From: an uncultured bacterium
GTDB lineage: Bacteria; Verrucomicrobiota; Lentisphaeria; Victivallales; UBA1829
DNA length: 64,000 nt
Direction: 5' to 3'
Assembly (NCBI GenBank): GCA_900548385.1
Contig: URKJ01000008.1
Coordinates: forward strand, 1 to 64,000
Notes under the pieces: generated by a model
Told to the model about the DNA's origin: nothing
Databases searched by the model: none
Seen by the model: the letters and a program-made list of their open reading frames with translations, nothing else
In this document: positions 50,388 to 60,277 of the stretch, one piece after another
Position numbering within the stretch: position 1 is the stretch's first letter
Layout of the letters: each line of letters starts with the position of its first letter
Translations under genes and position numbers: made by a program

Positions 50388-50445
50388 TATTTCCTTGGAC
50401 TCAGTTGCTTTTTATGGAAAATAAACGATCTTGGAAAGGGATAAT

Positions 50446-53400
50446 ATGAAGTGTTTGCTTTGTGCCGCAGTGCTTGCCGTTGCGTGGGCGCTTGCCGCGG
50501 CTCCGTTCGGGGCTGATTGGAAACTGGCTCCGGAAACAACGGTTGCCGGCGATGTTATGGAAATCCGTCTGAACACCCGGCGCTCTGCCGGAAACCGGCT
50601 TATCCTTCCGGCGAAAACGTATGCGGGACAGCTCGTGCGCATTTCCGGAGAATTCTGCGGAGAAAAAATACTCAAAGGCGGCGAATATGACGGCGGGAAA
50701 GTGATTTTTTCCTGGCTGCTGGATGGCAAGCGGCAGTATCTTGGAATCAGCGTTCCGACCGGATCGTTCGGATGGAAACCGTTTTCCCGCGAGGTCTATA
50801 TTCCCGGCGGAGCTGACGATATTGTTCTGAATATCGGCTTTCAGAATTCGGCAGGAGTGTTCAAAGTCCGCAATTTCCGACTGGAGATTCTCGGTATGCC
50901 GCTTGATCTTGCGTCCAAAGCCAATATGGAGCTGACGGATCGCGTCGCAAACGACGGCAAGGGCGGGTGGTCCGATCAGGGACCGGAGAATGACGGACGG
51001 TCGTTTCAGCGTTATTTCCGGCAGAATTCCTTTGCGGGGATTCCGTTCCGGCTGATTCCGCGCGGACGTTCTGTTCTGACGATGAAATCCGAACATTTTC
51101 CGCAGGGGCCGGAGAGCGTGCGACTGGATCTTCCGGGCGGGGTTCCGGCAAAAAATCTTTATCTGCTTCATACGCTTTGCTGGGGGCCCGCTCCTCAAAC
51201 GCCGGTCGGTTCGATCGAAATCCGGTATGCCGACGGCAAGGTGCAGGCGGTTCCGCTGCTTTGCGGCCGGGACGTGGCGGACTGGTGGAATCCGAACGTA
51301 CTTTCCAATGCCAGACCCGTGTGTTACGGCTTTAGCAGCGGCGGTTCGGTTGCGCTCTATCTTTCCCGTTTTCCGCTGGAGCATGCTGATCCGGTGTCCG
51401 TCACATTCCGTTCGGCGAACGGCGGCGCGGTATGGATCATCGCCGGAGTGACTCTGAGCGCACGGGATTTTGCTCTTCCCGAATTCAAGCCGTATACCGC
51501 GGCTCCGGGCAGGGAATGGGCGGTTGTCAAACGGTTCCCGAAGAACCGGCGCAAAGCCGGTTCCGCGCTGGATGTCAGCGGATATTTGCGGAAAGAAAAA
51601 GCGGGCGCATTCGGCAGGATCGTCGCCAGAAACGGACATTTTGAGTTTGAAAATGCGCCGGGCGCCAAGGTGCGGTTTTTTACTTGTGCAGTGGAATCGA
51701 TGTTCCGTTCCAAGGAGGATGTGGACATCTTTGTGAAAGAACTGCGCAAGAACGGCTACAACATGGTCCGCACTCATTTCTGGGACAGTATTCTATGCCG
51801 CAACGGCAAAAAGGAACTGGATTTCGATCGCGCGGGACTGGATATTTTTGATTACATGGTGTTTGCGATGAAAGAGAACGGGATCTATCTGAATTTTGAC
51901 TGTATGACCAGTTGGAACGGATATGCGCCCGGCAACATCTGGACCATGAAGGACCGTAATTTAAAGAAAAATTCCATCTATTTCGATCCCGCATCGCGTG
52001 AAAACTGGCGGAAAGGAGTGGAGATGCTCCTGGGACGCCGGAATCCTTACACGGGAACACGGTTGATTGAGGATCCCGTCCTTGCGCTGACGGTCGGATT
52101 CAACGAGCAGGAATTTGCGTTTATCCGGGAGTTCGACCGCGAACTCGTTGCTCCGGCATGGCGGAAATTTCTGCGGGAACGTTACAAGACCATCGGAGCG
52201 CTGAAGCAGGCGTGGGGGAAAAAGGCTGCTGCATACCGGTCGTTTGAGGATGTTCCCTGTTTCTCTCCGCGCGAGAGTCTGCGGGACCGGGATGCGGTGC
52301 TGTTTCTCCGCAAGACGGAATCGGATATGTTTGACTGGTATTGTGCGCAGCTGCGGGAAATGGGCTATAAAGGTCCCGTGACGAATTACAATATGGCCAA
52401 GAGTCTGCATTACAGCGTGGTGCGTTCCCCGATGGATTTTGTGGCGATAAACAGTTATCATGCGCATCCGAGCGCGGACCGCAAGGCGATGAATCAGTCG
52501 AGTTCTCTCACCCGTTTCGGCGGCGTGTTCCGGGATATTATTTCGACTCGTCTGGCGGGGAAGCCGTTCATCGTAACGGAACACAACCATGTGTTCTGGA
52601 ACCGCTACCGCTATGAACAGGGGCTTCTGATTGGCGCGTATGCCGCGTTTCAGGATATTGACGGGCTGACGGTTCATGCGGCGCCGTATTCGGTGTCGGA
52701 TCCCGGAACGATCCGCGCGTTTAAACTCTGGAACGATCCGGTCAATATCGCTTCCGAATTCCTGACCTTTTTTGCGTTCGTCCGCGGAGATGTCAAACCG
52801 TCGCAGGGAGGCGTCCGCGTGATGATTGATGCGGATGAGATGTACCGGGCGGGGAGGGCGGATGCCGGACTTTCTCTCAACCAGACGCGTCTGGCGCTGA
52901 TGACCGGATTTTCCTCGGAATGTTCCGGCAAAACGCTTGCGCCGTCGGCTCCGCTTCTGCCCGGCGAGGTGCACGTCAAACAGAGCGGAGGATCAACGGT
53001 TACGACAAGCACGTCCGGATTTTCCGCAACCGCTGATCTGCCGCCCGCGGATGGAGCCGGAGCCGTAACGCTGCTGAAACGGAGGAATCTGCTTCCGTCC
53101 GGCAACCGGAGCAACGGAGAAACGCTGTTCGTGAGTTCGACCGGAGAATTGACGCTGGATGCTCCGCGCCGCTGGCTGTCGGTCAATACGCCGCGTCTGC
53201 AGGGGATTTGCTCGGATCCGGGACGGACGGCGGAACTTGCGGACTTCCGGATTCTGGCGATGAGTACGCCCGGCTGCCTCGCGGCGGTGTCTGTCGACGG
53301 AATGAAACCGCTCCGGGAAGCGGAGAGGATTGTGATCGTTTATTCCACCAATGCGCTGAACAACGGCATGAAATTCGTGTCTCCGGATATGACGCGCCTG

Positions 53401-53622
53401 ATCCGGGACGGCGGAGCGGAAACCGTGCTGAAAACCGGACGGTTCACGGTGTCTCTGCGGAACCGGAATGCGGCGAAATTGCGCCTGTATCCGCTGGACC
53501 TTGCCGGAAACCGTCTGGCGATGATCGCTCCGGAAAAGACCGCTGACGGTACGGCGCAGTTCACGGTCGATACCGCGAAAGACGGTGCGAGCCTCTTTTT
53601 TGAAGTGGCGGCGGAGCGCTGA
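50446..53622 (+). CDS. Secreted clan-A glycoside hydrolase
   Basis: The 1,058-residue protein starts with a signal peptide (MKCLLCAAVLAVAWALAA); ATG 50446 follows a GGAAAGGG site. An N-terminal beta domain precedes a TIM barrel with an acid/base N553-E554 (GFNEQEF) and a nucleophile E712 (IVTEHNH), the clan-A pattern of GH5/GH42-like enzymes. A large C-terminal beta region follows. The exact GH family and substrate cannot be told here. The LacI regulator gene next to it converges with a three-base gap and probably controls it. No membrane anchor or lipobox is seen. Confidence 0.82.
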   Translation: MKCLLCAAVLAVAWALAAAPFGADWKLAPETTVAGDVMEIRLNTRRSAGNRLILPAKTYAGQLVRISGEFCGEKILKGGEYDGGKVIFSWLLDGKRQYLGISVPTGSFGWKPFSREVYIPGGADDIVLNIGFQNSAGVFKVRNFRLEILGMPLDLASKANMELTDRVANDGKGGWSDQGPENDGRSFQRYFRQNSFAGIPFRLIPRGRSVLTMKSEHFPQGPESVRLDLPGGVPAKNLYLLHTLCWGPAPQTPVGSIEIRYADGKVQAVPLLCGRDVADWWNPNVLSNARPVCYGFSSGGSVALYLSRFPLEHADPVSVTFRSANGGAVWIIAGVTLSARDFALPEFKPYTAAPGREWAVVKRFPKNRRKAGSALDVSGYLRKEKAGAFGRIVARNGHFEFENAPGAKVRFFTCAVESMFRSKEDVDIFVKELRKNGYNMVRTHFWDSILCRNGKKELDFDRAGLDIFDYMVFAMKENGIYLNFDCMTSWNGYAPGNIWTMKDRNLKKNSIYFDPASRENWRKGVEMLLGRRNPYTGTRLIEDPVLALTVGFNEQEFAFIREFDRELVAPAWRKFLRERYKTIGALKQAWGKKAAAYRSFEDVPCFSPRESLRDRDAVLFLRKTESDMFDWYCAQLREMGYKGPVTNYNMAKSLHYSVVRSPMDFVAINSYHAHPSADRKAMNQSSSLTRFGGVFRDIISTRLAGKPFIVTEHNHVFWNRYRYEQGLLIGAYAAFQDIDGLTVHAAPYSVSDPGTIRAFKLWNDPVNIASEFLTFFAFVRGDVKPSQGGVRVMIDADEMYRAGRADAGLSLNQTRLALMTGFSSECSGKTLAPSAPLLPGEVHVKQSGGSTVTTSTSGFSATADLPPADGAGAVTLLKRRNLLPSGNRSNGETLFVSSTGELTLDAPRRWLSVNTPRLQGICSDPGRTAELADFRILAMSTPGCLAAVSVDGMKPLREAERIVIVYSTNALNNGMKFVSPDMTRLIRDGGAETVLKTGRFTVSLRNRNAAKLRLYPLDLAGNRLAMIAPEKTADGTAQFTVDTAKDGASLFFEVAAER

Positions 53623-53625
53623 GCA

Positions 53626-54582
53626 TCATTCCGTGCGGACGCTGTCGCGCACGATGAGCTTGTAGGGAATGGTGGTGCTGCGCGGCACGGGCTGATTGCT
53701 CAGCCGCGCATCCAGCGCATCGGCGACGGCATTTGCCAGAGCGCCGTAATCCTGTGTGATGGCCGTTTGCGGAGGAATGGCGTAACGGGAGAAAACGGTC
53801 CGTTCGGAAGCGATCAGCGAGATGTCGTCCGGAACCCGGCGGTTGTAGAGAGAAAGCGCATACGCCGCCACCATTCCGGCATTTCCGCCCGGACAGAACA
53901 GGGCGTCGATTCCAAGTTTCAGCAGTTTGCCGATCGCCTCGATGTATTCGTCTTCCAGTGCAAACCGGATAAGAGCGGCTGTTGCGGGCAGACCGTACTT
54001 TTTCAGCGCTTTCCGTACCCCGTCGCAGCGGATTCCGGTATTGCCTTCCCCTTCGCGCCCGTAGATGATCGTGCCGACTTTCCGGCATCCGTTTTCCGCA
54101 AGATGAGCGATTGCGAGTTCCATTGCCTGCATTTCGTCGGAACGGACGGAATAGATTTCTTTTGCGGAACGGGGGGCGTCGCGGTCAATGACGATCAGCG
54201 GTGCGGCAAAGGAGTCGTCCCAGTTCCGGAAGAGCATCGCGTCGATGCCGATCCCGATTGCTCCGCAGAACTGGATTCGCGGAAGCTGTTCCAGATTTTC
54301 CTGCGGCAGAATCTCAATGCGGTAACCGCGCGCCGGGAGTTCATGAGTCAGCTCCGTCAGCACCATTTCCACATAGCTCTGGACCGGATAGACGGATTTA
54401 TAGGGGATGATCACGGCGATGTTGCGCATTTTAGTGGAAAGGCGCGGGTGATAGCCGTACTTTCCCGCGACGGCGAACACATGGCTCCGCACATCCTCGC
54501 GTACATTCGGGTGATGACTGAATACCCGCGACACGGTGGCGGTGGAGACTCCCGCTTTTCTGGCGATTTCCTGAAGTTTCAT
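53626..54582 (-). CDS. LacI-family transcriptional regulator
   Basis: The 318-residue protein starts with a canonical LacI HTH (MKLQEIARKAGVSTATVSRVF) and continues with an effector domain of the periplasmic-binding type (NIAVIIPYKSVYPVQS onward). It is convergent with the glycoside hydrolase gene just to its left, the probable target. The palindrome in that gene's promoter is a candidate operator. Confidence 0.94.
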   Translation of the reverse strand: MKLQEIARKAGVSTATVSRVFSHHPNVREDVRSHVFAVAGKYGYHPRLSTKMRNIAVIIPYKSVYPVQSYVEMVLTELTHELPARGYRIEILPQENLEQLPRIQFCGAIGIGIDAMLFRNWDDSFAAPLIVIDRDAPRSAKEIYSVRSDEMQAMELAIAHLAENGCRKVGTIIYGREGEGNTGIRCDGVRKALKKYGLPATAALIRFALEDEYIEAIGKLLKLGIDALFCPGGNAGMVAAYALSLYNRRVPDDISLIASERTVFSRYAIPPQTAITQDYGALANAVADALDARLSNQPVPRSTTIPYKLIVRDSVRTE

Positions 54583-54718
54583 GTTGTATCCTGCCGGTTT
54601 TATGTTGTTGAGATTGATTCATTTACAATATAGATCGGGATTTTTGAAAAATCAATCTTCCGGAATTGAATTTTCCGTATTGTCATGGTACAGTATTCCA
54701 AAAACAGCGGAGGTTGTC

Positions 54719-55168
54719 ATGTCGAAAGCGGAAGAGGCGGAAGCGTTGTTCAAGTCGGGAGCGAACTGTGCGCAGGCGGTGCTCGGTGCGTTTTGCGGGG
54801 AGTGCGGGCTGGACCGGGAGACGGCGCTGAAACTTGCATCGGGCTTCGGAGCGGGGATGGGGCGCATGCGGGAAGTCTGCGGAGCGGTTTCCGCAATGTT
54901 CATCGTTGCCAATCTGAAGTACGGGAACAGCGATCTTTCCGACAAGCGCGCCAAAGATGCGCACTATGCGCTGATTCAGCAGCTCGGCGAACGCTTCCGG
55001 GCGGAAACGGGGTCTATCATCTGCCGGGAGCTGCTCGGCCTCGCGTCGAAACAGCCGGATCCGCCCGTTTCCGAGGCGCGGACGGAGGCTTATTACCGGA
55101 AACGTCCCTGTTCGGAAATGGTGGCGCTTGCCGCCCGGATTCTGGAGGAGTTCCAGACCGGACGGTGA
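54719..55168 (+). CDS. C_GCAxxG_C_C family redox-like protein
   Basis: A 149-residue protein with the family cysteine pattern: GANCAQAVLGAFC at the start, GFGAGMGRMREVCGAVSAM centrally and later cysteines (SIICRELLG, KRPCSEMV). Such proteins are thought to bind a metal or act in redox; their role is unknown. ATG 54719 has GGAGG six bases upstream. The gene is divergent from the LacI gene and converges with the ABC-F gene. Confidence 0.9.
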   Translation: MSKAEEAEALFKSGANCAQAVLGAFCGECGLDRETALKLASGFGAGMGRMREVCGAVSAMFIVANLKYGNSDLSDKRAKDAHYALIQQLGERFRAETGSIICRELLGLASKQPDPPVSEARTEAYYRKRPCSEMVALAARILEEFQTGR

Positions 55169-55175
55169 ATGTCGT

Positions 55176-56681
55176 TCAGTGCAGTTCCCGCAGAATATTT
55201 TCCGTATCGCTCCGGGCTTCGATCCGCCATCGCCGATTGCAGAGCGCATTCAGAAAATTCCGGTCGTGGCTGATCAGAAACAGCGCACAGCCGCAGTCCG
55301 CGAGTGCGGTTTCCAGACATTCGATTGATGGAAGATCCAGATGATTGGTCGGTTCGTCCAGAATGATCAGCTTGATTTCCCGCAGCGCTCCGAGACCGAA
55401 GAACAGCTTGCGCCATTCGCCGGGACTGCATGTTTCCGCATCCAGAATCCGTTCCGGGCGGGAGCCGAGCGAGGCGACAACGTTCATGACTTTGCTGTAA
55501 TCCTTGCGGGAAAGCGACGGCAGAGCGTTCCGGATGTTTTCCGTAACCGTATTGTCCAGTTCCTGCGGCATGTACAAATATTCATCGCTGGAAAGTTTTA
55601 AGTTTGGAAGCAGATGACGAAGCAATGTGCTTTTGCCACCGCCGTTATCTCCGGTCAGAGCAATCCGGTCATGATTGCCGATCATCAGAGAAGGGACGGA
55701 AAGAATCCGTTCGCTTCCCAATGGCAATATTCCGGCAGGAGTATCCAGAAGCACGTTTTTCCGGGAATAACATCCGTATGGGATTTTTAAGCCGTATTCC
55801 GCTTTTTTGATTGTTCCGATTCCGGCAAGTTGGATTTCGGTTCGTTCGATAATCCGGCTTTGCAACGATGCAAGATCCCCGGCGGTGCGGTCCCGTCCGG
55901 TGACGCGGGCGGCGTCGATCCGTCCTTTTCCGTCGTGATCGTAACGATCCAGTTTCCGCTTGCAGTCGGCGTTGCGCGACTTCTGTTCTTTTTCGCGGCG
56001 GCGCTGCAGTTCAAGTTTATTGCGTTTCAGTTCTTTTTTGAGATTTTGCCGCAATGCAATCTTCTGCTCAATTTCAGCTTCTTGAAGCGCAGTACCGAAG
56101 GTCACTCCGCCGGGGCGCAGCACGGCTTTGCCGTGTTCCAGAAACAGGCATTGATCGCAAAGAGAGTCCAGCAGTTCGCGGTCGTGGCTGACCAGTATTC
56201 CGATCCCTTGGAATTTTTTCAACTCCCGCATCAGCAGTTCGCGTGTGCCCGCGTCCAGATGATTGGTCGGTTCGTCGATGCAGAGAACATCCGGCTGACG
56301 GAACAGCGCGGCGGCAATCTGGAGTTTTTTCCGTTCGCCCATGGAGAGAGTATGCCAGCGTCCGGGCATATCCGGTGTAATGCGCAATGTGCCGCGGAGA
56401 CGGAACGTGCCGCTGTCGTTCGAGTCGAAAAATTCTTCTGCGTTATCCGGAGGAATATCGACCTCCTGTTCGCAGAGAATGCGCAGGCCGTCCGCACGGA
56501 CGCTGCCGCTGTCCGGATGCAGAAAACCGCAGACAAGTTTCAGCAGAGTGCTTTTGCCGCTGCCGTTCGCTCCGACAATGCCGGTCCAACCGCGTGATAA
56601 TTGAAGAGTCAGGTCATGAAACAATGCGCCGTCGGCGGATTCATAACCGAAATTTAGATGGGTAAATAAGACGAAAGACAT
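55176..56681 (-). CDS. ABC-F family ATPase
   Basis: The protein carries two ABC domains and no membrane part, as in ABC-F translation factors that act at the ribosomal E site, some of which protect against antibiotics. Domain one has Walker A GANGSGKST near residue 37, LSMGERKKL and DEPTNHLD. Domain two has GDNGGGKST, an unusual signature SPGEWRKL, and DEPTNHLD. A charged coiled-coil linker (KKELKRNKLELQRRREKEQK region) lies between. ATG 56681 is chosen from the family start; the frame to 56726 lies in the leader. The leader has a promoter, a ten-residue ORF and an attenuator-like hairpin, as in antibiotic-induced ABC-F genes. Whether it confers resistance is unknown. Confidence 0.88.
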   Translation of the reverse strand: MSFVLFTHLNFGYESADGALFHDLTLQLSRGWTGIVGANGSGKSTLLKLVCGFLHPDSGSVRADGLRILCEQEVDIPPDNAEEFFDSNDSGTFRLRGTLRITPDMPGRWHTLSMGERKKLQIAAALFRQPDVLCIDEPTNHLDAGTRELLMRELKKFQGIGILVSHDRELLDSLCDQCLFLEHGKAVLRPGGVTFGTALQEAEIEQKIALRQNLKKELKRNKLELQRRREKEQKSRNADCKRKLDRYDHDGKGRIDAARVTGRDRTAGDLASLQSRIIERTEIQLAGIGTIKKAEYGLKIPYGCYSRKNVLLDTPAGILPLGSERILSVPSLMIGNHDRIALTGDNGGGKSTLLRHLLPNLKLSSDEYLYMPQELDNTVTENIRNALPSLSRKDYSKVMNVVASLGSRPERILDAETCSPGEWRKLFFGLGALREIKLIILDEPTNHLDLPSIECLETALADCGCALFLISHDRNFLNALCNRRWRIEARSDTENILRELH

Positions 56682-56715
56682 GATTGTGCAACCTTGAAAA
56701 GAAACAGAATAAGCA

Positions 56716-56734
56716 ACGGCAGACACTCTGCCGT
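56716..56734 (-). terminator. Attenuator-like hairpin in the ABC-F leader
   Basis: ACGGCAGA/TCTGCCGT forms an 8-bp stem with a 3-base loop (minus strand), followed by the T-rich stretch TTGCTTATTCTGTTTCTTTT. It lies between the leader ORF and the gene, where a regulated terminator would be. Confidence 0.5.
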
Positions 56735-56773
56735 GATTGTGAAATCCCCTGAATACGGGGACCGTTCATCTGT

Positions 56774-56806
56774 TTACCGGATGTCGCGCAATGGGATGTC
56801 CTCCAT
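56774..56806 (-). CDS. Putative leader peptide upstream of ABC-F gene
   Basis: An 11-codon frame (M-E-D-I-P-L-R-D-I-R then stop) lies between promoter and attenuator. Short leaders of this kind let ribosome stalling control ABC-F genes. No strong ribosome site is evident, so it remains tentative. Confidence 0.4.
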   Translation of the reverse strand: MEDIPLRDIR

Positions 56807-56829
56807 GTTGTGAGTAAATCTATAATATT

Positions 56830-56857
56830 AATATAGCGTGCAAAAGAAAAAAATCAA
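56830..56857 (-). promoter_or_regulatory. ABC-F promoter
   Basis: On the minus strand TTGATT (56852-56857) and TATATT (56830-56835) are separated by 16 bases. The predicted leader RNA is about 145 nt. Confidence 0.6.
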
Positions 56858-56934
56858 GCGGGAAACGCATACGATTTTCTGTACTCCGGAGCGCGGAGCT
56901 CAATGCTCTGCCGTATGAAAACTGTGAGTAAAGA

Positions 56935-56990
56935 GGCCCGCCGCTCTCCCGGGAATGAAACCGGTGGTTCGGTTTGGAGAGCGGCGGGCC
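56935..56990 (-). terminator. Strong hairpin terminator after carB
   Basis: A 15-bp GC-rich stem GGCCCGCCGCTCTCC with its exact complement, holding a smaller AAACCG/CGGTTT hairpin, is followed on the minus strand by TCTTTACTC. Confidence 0.7.
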
Positions 56991-57004
56991 GGGAAGGAGC
57001 GTTT

Positions 57005-60000
57005 TCAGTTCCGGCACTTTGCGGGAGCGAGATGCCGGTGATATTCCTGCAAACTGCACACCTCGAAGCGTCCGAATTCCAGTTTGTCCGTGAGACCTTC
57101 CAGAGCGGCGGTCATACCCGCCATCGTGGTGGTGATCGGGATTCCGGCGGCAAGGGCGCGGGAACGCATGAGGACTTCGTCGGTCATTGCCTCCGCGCCG
57201 TTTTCGCTGGTGTTGATGATCCACTGGATCCCGTTGTCCTGAATCAGATCCAGCAGATTCGGGCGTCCCCGTGAGATCCGGTAGATTGCCTGCGCTTTGA
57301 TCCCGTTGTCCCACAGAAGCGTGGAGGTTCCACGGGTCGCATAGAGTTTGAAACCGAGTTCGACCAGTTTGCGCGCGAGTTCCACGGCGTGCGGTTTGTC
57401 TTCGTCGCGAACGGAGAGAAAGACGCTGCCGGAAGCGGGGAGACGGTTTCCCGCCGCGAGCTGGCTTTTGAGATAAGCGAGTCCGCGGTCCGGGTCGATG
57501 CTCATGACTTCTCCGGTGGATTTCATTTCCGGGCTGAGCATGACATCCACGCCCGGAAATTTGACGAACGGAAAGACCGCTTCCTTGACGGCCGTATAAG
57601 GCAGACGGACCTCGTCTGTGAAGCCGAGCTGCTCCAGCGTTTCTCCCGCCATACAGCGGGCGGCGATTCCCGCCAGCGGCACTCCGATCGCTTTGCTGAC
57701 GAACGGGACCGTGCGGGAGGCGCGGGGGTTGACTTCGATCATGTAGATTTCGCCGTTCCGGACCGCCAGCTGCATGTTCATCAGTCCGCAGACGTGCAGT
57801 TCTCTGGCGAATGCGCGGGCGTAGTCTCTCACTTTATCCAGAATGGGGGACGGCAGAGTCATGGGCGGAATCACGCTTGCGGAGTCGCCGGAATGAATCC
57901 CGGCGGGTTCCACATGTTCGAGGATCGCACCGATCATAGTCCGTTTTCCGTCGCTGACGCAGTCGACGTCCAGTTCCGTTGCGTTTTCGAGAAAACGGTC
58001 GATCAGGATCGGTTTCCCTTCCGCTGCCGCGGCGGCTTCCCCCACATATCTGCGCAGGTTTTCTTCCCGGTGGACGATCACCATTCCGCGTCCGCCGAGC
58101 ACGAACGAGGGGCGTACCAGAAGCGGATAGCCGATACGGTCCGCGATTTCGACCGCCTCGGCGACGCTGTGGGCAATGCCGGAATCCGGCTGACGGATGC
58201 CGATTCTGGCGGACAGCTGTTTGAAGAAATCGCGGTCTTCGGCGGCGTCGATGTCATCGGGGCTGGTTCCGATCACGTTTGCACCCGCCGCCTGAAGCTG
58301 ACGGGCGAGATTCAGCGGAGTCTGTCCGCCGAACTGCACGATTACGCCCGAACATTGTTCCCGTTCATAGACCGCCATGACGTCCTCAAGGGTCAACGGT
58401 TCAAAATAGAGTTTGTCGCTGGAGTCGTAGTCGGTGGAGACCGTTTCCGGGTTGCTGTTGACCATGACGACCTCCCAGCCGGCTTTCCGCAGGGCGAATG
58501 TCGCGTGCATACAGCAGTAATCGAATTCGATGCCCTGACCGATCCGGTTCGGTCCTCCGCCGAGGATCATGACGGTCCGTTTGCCGTTGTGGTCGCGTAC
58601 CGGTTCGTCGTATTCTTCGTAAGTGGAATAGTAATAAGGTGTTTTCGCTTCAAACTCTCCTGCGCAGGTGTCAACGGTTCCATAGACGGGATGGAGTCCG
58701 ATGGATCGGCGTGCGGCACGGACTTCCGTTTCCGTTGTATTCAGAAGGAACGCGATCTGACGGTCGGAATAGCCGAATTCCTTTGCCTGACGGAACAGCG
58801 GCGGGTCCGTGACAAGCGCGTTCAGGGTTTTCCGTGCGGCGATTTCGTCTTCAAACTCTGCGAGTTCCGCAAGATGACGCAGGAAATAGCGGTCAATCTT
58901 CGTAAGATCGTGAATCTGTTCCACGGTCCATCCCCGTTTCAGTGCGGCGCGCAGGACATAGAGACGTTCTGCATTGGGGCGGATCAGTTCCGCTTCCATT
59001 GCTTCGTCGGACATGGATTCATATTTTCCGTCTTTTCCGTCGGCGCCGAATCCGGCGCGTCCGGTTTCCAGGGAACGCAGCGCTTTCTGAAGGGATTGCT
59101 TGAGATTGCGTCCGATTGCCATGACCTCGCCAACGGATTTCATTTGAGTTCCGAGGGTGGAATCCGCCGCGGGAAATTTTTCAAACGTGAAGCGCGGAAC
59201 TTTTGTGACCACATAATCCAGCGACGGTTCAAAACAACAGGGCGTTTCCCCCGTGATGTCGTTGCGGATTTCATCCAGTGTATAGCCGACCGCCAGGAGG
59301 GCGGCGATCTTGGCGATGGGAAATCCCGTCGCTTTTGACGCCAGAGCGCTGGAGCGCGAAACGCGTGGATTCATTTCGATGATGATACGGCGTCCGTTTT
59401 CCGGATTGACCGCCCACTGTACGTTCGAGCCGCCGGTTTCCACTCCGATTGCACGCATGACGTTCAGGCTGTCGTCGCGCATTGCCTGATACTCCTTGTC
59501 GGAGAGGGTCTGGATCGGGGCGATCGTGATGGAGTCGCCGGTGTGAACGCCCATCGGATCGAGGTTTTCAATGGAACAGACGATGACGGCGTTTCCTTTT
59601 TTGTCGCACATCACTTCCATTTCGAACTCTTTCCAGCCGAGGAGGGATTCTTCGATCAGCACTTCGGAGTTCAGACTGGCGGCGAGTCCGCGGGAGACGA
59701 TGCTGCTGAACTCCGCCGGAGTGTGGGCGATTCCGCCGCCGGTTCCGCCGAGCGTGAAGCCCGGACGGATAATCAGCGGCCAGCTTCCGATCGTTTCCGC
59801 AACCGCCAGCGCTTCCGCCATGGAATGCGCCGATCCGGAGCGTGGCAGATCGAGCCCGATGCTCTGCATGGTCTGTTTGAAGAGCTGACGGTCTTCCGCC
59901 CTGTTGATTGCTTCGGCTGTTGCGCCGATCAGTTCGACCTGATAACGGTGGAGAATGCCTTTTTTCTCCAGTTCCATGGCGAGATTGAGAGCGGTCTGCC

Positions 60001-60274
60001 CGCCGAGAGTCGGGAGCAGGGCATCGGGACGCTCCCGCCGGATGATTTCGTGCAGAATGTCGCAGGTGAGCGGTTCGATGTAAGTGCGGTCGGCGAATTC
60101 CGGATCCGTCATGATCGTTGCCGGATTGCTGTTGACCAGCACGATTTCAAAACCTTCGCGCTTGAGAATTCTGCACGCCTGAACGCCGGAATAATCGAAT
60201 TCGCAGCCCTGTCCGATAACGATCGGACCGGAGCCGATGAGCATGATTTTTCTGAGGTCTGTCCGTTTCGGCAT
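57005..60274 (-). CDS. carB: Carbamoyl-phosphate synthase large subunit
   Basis: CarB makes carbamoyl phosphate from bicarbonate, ATP and ammonia delivered by CarA, feeding pyrimidine and arginine synthesis. The 1,089-residue protein has two ATP-grasp halves (first starts KIMLIGSGPIVIGQGCEFDY; second has MILGGGPNRIGQGIEFDY) and a C-terminal MGS allosteric domain (TRGTSTLLWDNG, then GRPNLLDLIQDN). Length and order match the family. It starts three bases after the pyrG stop, the last gene of a purF-carA-pyrG-carB unit. Confidence 0.97.
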   Translation of the reverse strand: MPKRTDLRKIMLIGSGPIVIGQGCEFDYSGVQACRILKREGFEIVLVNSNPATIMTDPEFADRTYIEPLTCDILHEIIRRERPDALLPTLGGQTALNLAMELEKKGILHRYQVELIGATAEAINRAEDRQLFKQTMQSIGLDLPRSGSAHSMAEALAVAETIGSWPLIIRPGFTLGGTGGGIAHTPAEFSSIVSRGLAASLNSEVLIEESLLGWKEFEMEVMCDKKGNAVIVCSIENLDPMGVHTGDSITIAPIQTLSDKEYQAMRDDSLNVMRAIGVETGGSNVQWAVNPENGRRIIIEMNPRVSRSSALASKATGFPIAKIAALLAVGYTLDEIRNDITGETPCCFEPSLDYVVTKVPRFTFEKFPAADSTLGTQMKSVGEVMAIGRNLKQSLQKALRSLETGRAGFGADGKDGKYESMSDEAMEAELIRPNAERLYVLRAALKRGWTVEQIHDLTKIDRYFLRHLAELAEFEDEIAARKTLNALVTDPPLFRQAKEFGYSDRQIAFLLNTTETEVRAARRSIGLHPVYGTVDTCAGEFEAKTPYYYSTYEEYDEPVRDHNGKRTVMILGGGPNRIGQGIEFDYCCMHATFALRKAGWEVVMVNSNPETVSTDYDSSDKLYFEPLTLEDVMAVYEREQCSGVIVQFGGQTPLNLARQLQAAGANVIGTSPDDIDAAEDRDFFKQLSARIGIRQPDSGIAHSVAEAVEIADRIGYPLLVRPSFVLGGRGMVIVHREENLRRYVGEAAAAAEGKPILIDRFLENATELDVDCVSDGKRTMIGAILEHVEPAGIHSGDSASVIPPMTLPSPILDKVRDYARAFARELHVCGLMNMQLAVRNGEIYMIEVNPRASRTVPFVSKAIGVPLAGIAARCMAGETLEQLGFTDEVRLPYTAVKEAVFPFVKFPGVDVMLSPEMKSTGEVMSIDPDRGLAYLKSQLAAGNRLPASGSVFLSVRDEDKPHAVELARKLVELGFKLYATRGTSTLLWDNGIKAQAIYRISRGRPNLLDLIQDNGIQWIINTSENGAEAMTDEVLMRSRALAAGIPITTTMAGMTAALEGLTDKLEFGRFEVCSLQEYHRHLAPAKCRN

Positions 60275-60277
60275 GGT

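Noticed and set aside
50401..51777. 458-residue minus-strand ORF
   Set aside because: Antisense to the glycoside hydrolase gene; basic low-complexity composition.
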